DNA of 64,000 nt from Crambe crambe. Its lineage: Eukaryota; Porifera; Demospongiae; Poecilosclerida; Crambeidae. Below the pieces are notes generated by a model. The model ran no database searches, was not told the origin of the DNA, and worked only from the letters and a program-made list of their open reading frames with translations. Each line of letters starts with the position of its first letter. The stretch's first letter is position 1. The stretch is taken from the NCBI GenBank assembly GCA_963924555.1, contig OZ004587.1, positions 930,001 to 994,000 on the forward strand. The letters run 5' to 3'. Below, piece by piece: positions 46,769 through 56,168 of this stretch. The translations under genes were made by a program, and so were the position numbers.

Positions 46769-49700
46769 AAGAGATGAAAAGGTTACCCTAATCTGGTCGA
46801 TGAGTGAGTTGAGTGCTTCAGTAACAGCAGTGGCAGCAGCCCCAAGGTCCCTGAGGGCGTCATCATCTCCACAAGCTGCTTGAGCTGCAAGCACTATCTT
46901 TTCCACAGCTGCAGCCACTACTTTGCAAGACTCGATCAACTGTTCTTGGCACAAGGGAGAGTCTATGCAGGGGGCAAGCACCTACAGGTATGAAGAGTGC
47001 AAAGTACATACAATAACTTCATACAGTTTATGAGATCACTGTACATGTGTAAATGCCCTGTTTCTGCCAACAAAAATGGCAACCACTTGATTGAGAGTGG
47101 TTAGCACTCTCTAAGTAGGGCTAGGGCTAAGCCCTTGTATATGGGATGGTTTAAAAAAAAGATGACATGGGTCAAGAACTGCTTAGTTTGACGTACCTTA
47201 GTGCATGCGATGAGTCCCTGAGTGGCTAGAGCTGTCTGCTTGGCAGCCACAATGACTTGATTCTGGAGGGCCTGGTCATCACACTTGGCTGCAACATTCC
47301 TAGCATTGGTCACCAGTGCAGCTGTCGCCGATGCCACTGCCTTTGCCATGGTAACCAGGGCCTCTTGAGTCTTGGGGTCCACCTCGGCATCACCTGCGAG
47401 CACCAAGAGTTGACTTCCATTGGTACCCATGTCACCTGCTGCTTGAAGAAGCTGAGTACGATTCTAGAAAGAGAAACATTTTCAAAAAAATGAAATAACT
47501 TTATGTTACGATTACAGCTTCATCATACCTCCATGTTCTCGGGCTGGGCAGAGTTCAAGAGGGCAGCAGTGGCTGCAGCCAGGGCACGTGCTGCCCTCAG
47601 GAGCTCATCCCCTGTGGGCGTGGTTGGGCTCAGGGCAGCCAGAAGACGGACAGCCTTGGCCAATTCAGTCAAGTTAGTAGAACTGGAAAATTATAATATA
47701 GGTCTGTAATTAAAATTTCCATTAGTACACCACACGACAGGGTCAAGTGACAACAATGTCATGCATGCATGTACATACATGTAAATATTCCTACATTTTA
47801 CATGCATGTACATGTAAATGTAGCTACCATGCAAAGGCAACTACAATGGAAGGTTGGAAAGGAAGTGAGGGGGACTTACATGGTAGTGACGGAAGATCCC
47901 ACAGCAGTGTAGTTTGTTTCGGTGGGGTCCCCTCCAGTGAGGGTGATGATGGAAGCAGTGGAAGCCAACATGGCTGCAAGGGCTGAGCTAACATTCTGAC
48001 GAGATACATCCAGAGTGGTCTGCTTCCACTTCACAGATGCCTAGAAATGCACAAACCACCATAATGTACGTACTGTACTGGTATACTGCACTGGTATCCT
48101 GGTAGTAGAGGAATAGGTAACGGGTTGCATACACATTACATCATTTCACACTAAGGCACAGTGCCGATTAAAGCAGTATAAGATAATTGGGTAAGGGGTT
48201 TCCATGGGCTGGTAAAGGGTTTTTTAAGTAAAAGCTTCACTGAGCTGACGATTATGGGGAAAAATCCTTCTTTAACAATACTGGCCCAGCCGATAAAACA
48301 GTAAGCTAGTAATCAACTATCGAGCGCTTCTTTATCCAGAAAGATTCTGCCAGCAAAATCTCAACTGGCTAGAGTGAGCCAGCCTAGCCTCCCATTATAG
48401 AGTCTGGTACATCTAGTAGCTAAATCTTATTGTTTATAGGTTTAGTTTATAGGTTCAAATTACTATTGTTTATGGATCAATGTACTCACAGAATCAGTTC
48501 CCAGAGGAGGAAGCTCGGCACGTGATTGGAGGTCTTTGGTGATAGCCTGAGAGGTTTGTAGCCCATCATTGATGTTGCCCTGGAGGGCTCTCTGGGCCTC
48601 CAACACTTGAGGGTTCTGTGGTTGGTTGGCAGGCTGGTGCAAGATACCTGCATACATTGAGGGCAAGAGGGAAGGGAGGGGGAGTGGAAGATGGAGGGGG
48701 AGGGGGAGGGGAAGAGGGAGGGGGAGAGGGAGGGGGAAGGGAAGGGGGAGGGGAAGGGAAGGGGGAGGGGAAGGGGAGGGGAAGGGGGAGAGGAAGAGGG
48801 AGGGGGAGAGGAAGAGGGAGGGGGAAGGGAAGGGGGAGGGGAAGGGGAGGGGAAGGGGGAGAGGAAGAGGGAGGGGGAGAGGAAGAGGGAGGGGGAAGGG
48901 AAGGGGGAGGGGAACAAGGAAGGGAGAGGAAGATAAGAGTTAAGAGAAGGGAAAGTAGTAATTTATGGCATACACAAGCATAGCCTCGTACCCAGGCCCG
49001 CTTTTTTCGCGGGGCGGTGGAAAAGCGAAGGGCCTGGTATAAGTTGCATGCGCATGCGCTTAATTAGACACGAAATAATACGTAAATTTCATTTATGATG
49101 AATGATGTAATCATAAAAAACGTATGTAGCACGTGCGCATTCAATCAGTGCAGCTTAAAGCTAGCTAGCTAGCTAGATCTGGCTCCAGACCTTATCCACA
49201 TCAGTGAAGCTAAACTAAGACACAACAAGAACAGCACTATCCCTCTCAAGCCAAGCTTATGGTCAAAAACAAAAGGTAAGACATGATACTTTGATAGCAG
49301 CGACTCTTCTCGTCTAACCAGTTGGTAGCGACACAAACAAATAACTTCTTTCATAAACAGCTTGCACAGAACGCTTCTTGGAGTGAAGTGAGTTGAATCT
49401 AGTGCTGAAAGATAGAACAGTCTAGAGCTAGCTGCTGACTCAGCTCTCAAAATTACGATGATGTAATGTTTATTACGATTTGTGCAACGGACGTGCCCGA
49501 AAGTATAGCGAATCCCCCCCCCCCCTAAATGGAGTGCATGCGCATGCAACTTATACCAGGCCCTTCGCTTTTCCACCGCCCCGCAAAAAAAGCGGGCCTG
49601 GGTACGAGGCTAACACAAGCAATGTCTCCCCAATGTAGGGTCTAACATAAAAAGCTTCATGCACAGAGATGCGAGCTAAGTTGAAACTTTATGAACTTAC

Positions 49701-52700
49701 TATGCCATCTGCACTACTTTCGGTCTTATTAGCTTTGGTTGGAGCTTCCTAACGCCAGAAGACAAGAAGCTAGCTTCTTTCCAACTGAAGTTCGAAACCC
49801 CGCCCACTATCTTTACCGTTCAATTTTTATAGTGCGCGGGTGTATCTGGAAATTTACTGCATGACAACATGCAGTAACTATGCCCTGAGAGCTAGGGTTC
49901 TAAGTGCCAAACAGTAGGTTTTCTAAGTGCCCCAGGCTCTTAGAAAACCTACTGTTAGGCACTTAGAGTAAAAGCATGATGGATTTCATAATTGACGTAC
50001 CAGCAGCAGCTGATGTTTCAGGGTGCTGGGCAGATCCCCTGCCATATAAGGTGGCTCCCTCCTCTTGGGAGGCGTGGTGAGGAGCACCCATCTGTGTCAA
50101 CCCTTCCTCTTCTCCATAGCCATGACGACCACGAGTGAACGTTGTCACAGATGCCCTGAAGTATACAAAAAGAGTGATCAGGTTGTTTTCCAAAGTACCA
50201 AATAAGGTAAAAGATTTTTTTTAGGGAAAATCTTATCCTTTATGACTGAATGGAAGATAGGCACTGTTTGATATACCAATAATTCCACTTGCTTACTTTT
50301 TGGGGTCGACTTCGAAGTCCATGATGACAGGCTCATCTTCGTCATCTGGTGCTTCTCTATGGATGGGCTTCTTCTTCTGCATGATAATGTCAATGTAGCC
50401 TGCAATCAGCTGTGAGATGGTCTCTCCCTCTGTAGTCTGAACAGAGTAGAACGACTCCGAGTAGTCACCAAAGTCCTAATAAGGAAGGGAGAGAGAGCGA
50501 GAGATGCTCAACTGATACATAAAAGCTACAAAGCTACACTTTACAAGCTAATTGAACTTATGATGGTGATGACCCTTTACCTACCAGAGTGAATGAGTTT
50601 GGCGAGGCAGCCCATCTCCTAACAGTGGTGAGTGGCCATGTCTTCAGCACCTCCTTGGTGTTTTCGTCCACACGCATGATTGACTCCCGGGTAATACCCA
50701 GGAGACGAGGCACAAGCTTATTACGACCCTTCATCTTTTCCTATAATCAAAATTGTATAAATCGTGTGGTCACCTGATCAAAATATCAATTTTTCATTCA
50801 AGGTAAAGGCACTATAATGTTAAGACACGTATGGCTGATTCAATATTATCAACAGGAGTGAGTGGTGTGCTCTAATTAGAATACTTATGCACATGGTTTT
50901 TAATTTTTATACTACAGAGAGGAAGTTGCTTCATTTAACAATAGAGCTGCTTATAAGCAACCACCCAAAGAAATTTCCCATGCATATAATATTTCCTACT
51001 TTGACTAGGAAGAAAGTGACTCCATAGGTCCTGAGAGATCGGCAGAGCTGAATGTAACGAAACCTTGCATTAATCTCGCTCAAGTTATGGAGCTTGCGAT
51101 GCTCAGTGAAAATGTTCTTTTCAATTCCCTTGATCTTGGTGTATTCTCGGGGCAGGAACTCCACCAGGTTGAGGAAGCCAGGCTTGTGCTTGGCCTCGTT
51201 GTGGTTCCCGTACTGGATCTGGCACTGTAGGGCTGCAAACTGTATGGCTTCTTCACGGGTACAAGGGTGAGTCCCGTCCACGATGGCGTCTTTGGACTGG
51301 ACCACAAAGGGGAGGGAGGTCAGAAAGGGAGGCGTGTATAGGAGAGGGAGAGGGGACGAAAAGGGGTGAGAGGGGAGAGAAAAGGGACAGGAGAATAAAA
51401 GGGGTGGGACAGGTGGGGGAGGAGAGAAGGAGGAACATAGGAGAGGGACAGGGGACGAAAAGGGGTGGAGAGGGAAGAGGGCAGATTTTCAATGATTATA
51501 TTAAATATTAAAGGGAAGGGCTACAATTTTTTTCTCTCACCTGCACAAATAGGAGGTTGAGTTGGACTGGGTCATTGCGATCGACATTCTGGTCGGAGAA
51601 GAAAAACTTCTTTCTGAGGGTCAACATGGATGTCTCCTCGATACCTTGCTCACGCAAACATTTGTCAGGATTCAGCCAATTCACTGCAATGTGGAAAAGG
51701 GTAGAAAAACTCAGCTACATGCAAAAACAAGACATTGCACAAAGTGCTCCGATTTTAATAATACACCAAAGCCCCTTTATTTCATAGCTAGAGCACATAA
51801 TACGAAATGGATGGCCTCCTCCACAGTATGTACTTCTGTCAGTGTCTAGCTAGAGGGCCTGAAGTGTAAGTGTAGTCCCTTTATAGACAAAGGACGGTCC
51901 CAAGTAAAAAAAAAATCAACTATTTTTGGGCCACTTTTAAATTCGATGACTACTGGTCTGGGAATTTGGTATAGAGATAGTATATGTTAACACATTACAG
52001 AAGTTCGTAGAAACACCAAATTCAATTAAAATATCCTATTTCTACATGGACTATCAATCCTTCACACTTCAAATAGCAAAAATTTTGCCCACAATTTTTT
52101 TTATACTCTACAGTTTTATAGCAAGGGCTTGGCAGTGAGAGCACTAAAATTAGTGGACAAACATGTTGATAACCACATTGTTTGCAAATGCAGGTTGTTG
52201 TAGCATTGAACAGGTGTATTACTTTTAAGGTCATGTCTCGCTGATAAGCAGGGTACACAAAAGCATTCCTGTGTGGTATCCCAGGACGACTGCATGCGTG
52301 ACCATATATGTACATGCATCGGAGATTCATGCAAGTATGCAATTTAGGTCGAGTCATCCTGTGAACTGTTGCCATGAGAATGCAAGGCAAGATTGAGAGA
52401 ATTCAGAGCTCATGAGAGTAGCTAGGTGTTCTTTGGTGGCTCATGAGAGTAGTCATGTGTTCTTTGGTGAATTCAGAGCTCATGAGAGTAGCCATGTTTT
52501 CTTTGGTTGAGTTGGGGGGCTATGTTTGTAATCTAAAGTTGGATGAGATAAGAAATGGGCCTCAATTGCTTTCAATAATAATAATAATAATAATACGAAA
52601 TCAGGAAGTGCAAGTCATGGTATATATACTCCTGCTATTCATGAAATTCTACATATGTATTTACCATAACAAATCTTGCTTAAGATCAATATGATAATTT

Positions 52701-55700
52701 AATCACCCTCTCAGGTCAAGTGACTTTAAAAAAAAAAATTTCCCACGAGTGTCATTCAACACTTAGAATCAGCTTTAATAAGGTGGCACTTTTTTTGAGT
52801 GAGTGTTTTATGACGTACGTACATTCATCATCCGTGTGAAGCTTCTTCTTCAGAGTGTCCAGTTTCTTCTGGTCACGGGCATGGTGCCCCGCCCTCCTCA
52901 TTGTCTGCTCCGACGTCTCCTCATCGGATGTGAAGGAGAATTCCTCTGGATTAGTCAGACCTGCACACAAACACACAATGTCCAGCCACATTAATTAGCA
53001 ACTCAATATAAAGACCATTAGAATGGGGACATAAGTAAAGGGGTGTGTCTCATCTCCAATAGAAGGACAAGCCATATATTAAGAATTAATGCAGGGGCTC
53101 TCCCCTCATGACCTCTAGGCTGGTACTTCAACCACAACTATCTGATACAGTGATAAGTACAGCTATTAGGTAGTAATGCAGGGGTTCTCCCCTCATGACC
53201 TCATTACCTATTATAGGAATGAACCATTCTCACAACTATCTAATAAAGGGTGATAAGTACAGCTATTAGGTAATAATGAAGGGGTTCTCCCCTCATGACC
53301 TCATTACCTATCATTATCTGACAGTAGTCGGCTATTGGGTATTAATGCAGGGGTTCTCCCCTTATTATACATATGAATCACTCCTTCCACTTTTAACTAA
53401 TTGCCAGCCGTAGGGTACAGAGGTCAACCTGAGGAGATAGACTGACCTATACGGGCACAAACAGTGCGTGTTAGCTCAGAAACAGTCTGACTGTCGTCCA
53501 CTAGCAAGGTCTTGATAGAACTGTCCAGGGTACGCACACGAAGGGGACGCAGCTTCTTCCGATACTCAAGCATGTCCTGGAGACGCAGAAAAAAAATTGA
53601 TTATAAGGAGAAATGTAGAACCTCTTGAGGCTGATTAGAAATGTCCCTATGTAGTTATTACTACAGAGCTACAGGAGATCGTTCCAGAATCTTTGCATCA
53701 TATTGGGTGACCAAGGTTATACAAGACAAGGGTGTGCAGAGCATAATAGTCACAAGCTTCCATTACAAGGAAGCTAATCTCTATAATCTGTCATCTGTGC
53801 CCCCCATAGTGCACACAAGGACTATCTCGTGTCACACACCCCTCTTTATCACTTTAGTGAGGGCCAGAAAACATAGCAGAGATTCAAGATTAATGCATGC
53901 CACCAGTACAGAATATAAAGTCTAATATTTATAGGACATGATTCTGGGATATGTAATATGATTGAGATTTGACTGACCCCTGATTTGAGATGATAGTACT
54001 CAAGAGTCCTTCCCTGCTCCAACCACCTCCCCTTGGTGGGGTCTTCATCCGGCTTGAAAAGTCCATACTCATTAGCTACATGAGCAAATATGCAAGCACA
54101 GCATAAGGTCACATGATACGTGAAAGCATGAAGTAGGTACATGCATGTCCTATACACAAATGTTGTGATGTATACTGATAGCCTAGCCAGCATGCAAGGT
54201 ACATACAGATCACATGATATGTACATGTACAGGTAAAATGTCATAAATGTATGTAAACATAATACATGGAGAACATGCATGCCACATGCATAAGCTTGGA
54301 CAAACAGCAAGAAAGTCAAAGTACTTCCCTGCACTACAAACACTTCCTAATTTGAAAATTGAAAGAATATTATTTAAAACAATAGTAGTGTCATAAATGT
54401 ATGTAACATAATACATGGAGAACATGCATGCCACATGCATAAGCTTGGAGAAACAGCAAGAAAGTCAAAGTACTTCCCTGCACTACAAACACTTCCTAAT
54501 TTGAAAATTGAAAGAATATTATTTAAAACAATAGTAGTGTCATAAATGTATGTAACATAATACATGGAGAACATGCATGCCACATGCATAAGCTTGGAGA
54601 AACAGCAAGAAAGTCAAAGTACTTCCCTGCACTACAAACACTTCCTAATTTGAAAATTGAAAGAATATTATTTAAAACAATAGTAGTGTCCAGATACAAT
54701 ATGTATTCTGAATTTGGATGGACAGCTGTTGAAGTTCATCCCCACAAACAAGCGTCTGAAATAGATTTCAATGGACAATCTTGTGGTTAACCATTCAAAG
54801 TCCCAGGAAGCTTGGAATTGCTCAATGCAATTACACTGTTACAGTTCATTTCCTACACAACATTCCTGTGGTAACACTATCAAGGTTCAAAGGTTCGCAT
54901 CTTGGGCTCAGAAGCATGTTGGAAAAAGTAAAAACCATAATGTATGATGCATGTAGAAAATCAAGCATATTTTCCTGCACCACTAATTTGAACAATTCAG
55001 CAGCAGAGCCAGTTTTGATTAACCTTGCAATATGATAAGCAGTTCACATTACAAGACTTATACACAGAGGTAACTGCGTCCCTATCAAATTTCAGAGCTT
55101 ATTCAAGGGTCAAAGTGAAGCTATAAAAGAGCTGTTAGGCTAGTAGAACTGATTTAGTTCACTCAATATTTCATAACAGAGCATTTGCATAACAGTGTCA
55201 GGCTAATAACCAGTCATTTCACATCACACCTTTGGACCACTTATGACCCAAGAAAACAGGGAAGTGGGAGCTAGGTTAAAATAGGTGCGATGGCAAGAGT
55301 ACCCTTTACAACAGGGACATGATCTCAACAGGGCAGCCGAAAGAGCTGGAATTTTAATAAAATGGTGGCTCATTAGGGAGGTCAAAATAGGGTCTTTAAA
55401 ACAGGGAAGTGGTCTCAATTTAGGGAGGTCAAAATAGGTGCTATTGGCAGGGATGCGATCTCATTAGGGCGGTTTAATATGCATTGGGTCTGGGACATAT
55501 GGCACAGTGGCGTGGCCTAAGGTGTTGTTGGGGACATGACAGAATGGAAGGTGGTGAAGTGAGTGGTCTGTCTGTACACAGCTCTCACTGTTTAAGGTTC
55601 AATATTCACCAGCAGTGGACACGCTAACAAAATACAATATTCATTGAGAAATTACAATATTCATAATTCCCATACCTGGTTGAATACAATCAACAGGCCT

Positions 55701-56100
55701 TAGTAGGTGTAAGGTTGAGCTAATAAGGTTATGTTGTATCTTTAGAGCACACAGCCATTGTGTGATCCTATATAAACAGCCTTGCATGCAACATAATATT
55801 CTATATAAACTCAGTTTGACTGCTCACATGCTAACATCCCCAACTGCTGACAGTCATTGTCCAACCTGCTTGATCAATCTCAGCATTTTATTTGACCAGT
55901 CAAAATTTTGCTTATGATCCTCTTGTTTTTCAAGCATCAAACAATGCATACAATGCAAGGAGGTTTGTTAAAGAACAGACGAGTTTAGTCAATTGAGGGG
56001 CATTACTTCACAGAACTAACTGAACAAAAACACAATTTTGTTTGTTATTGGTGGATCGCACTACAAGCAAACTTCACAGGATTTCTCACAGCAGGACCAT

Positions 56101-56168
<68 letters not shown>

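Noticed and set aside
48618-48983. Open frames of 80-143 codons, Gly/Arg/Glu-rich or Ser/Pro-rich, on both strands
   Set aside because: They arise from the GGGGAAGGGGAGG minisatellite; every frame is open because the tract contains no stop-forming sequence.
49169-49576. 135-codon minus-strand frame as a gene
   Set aside because: It lies wholly within the 48981-49612 transposable element, has no recognisable domain and uses repeat sequence.
54239-54690. Regular repeats considered as a CRISPR-like array
   Set aside because: Units are contiguous 149-bp tandem copies with no unique spacers, inside a eukaryotic gene intron.
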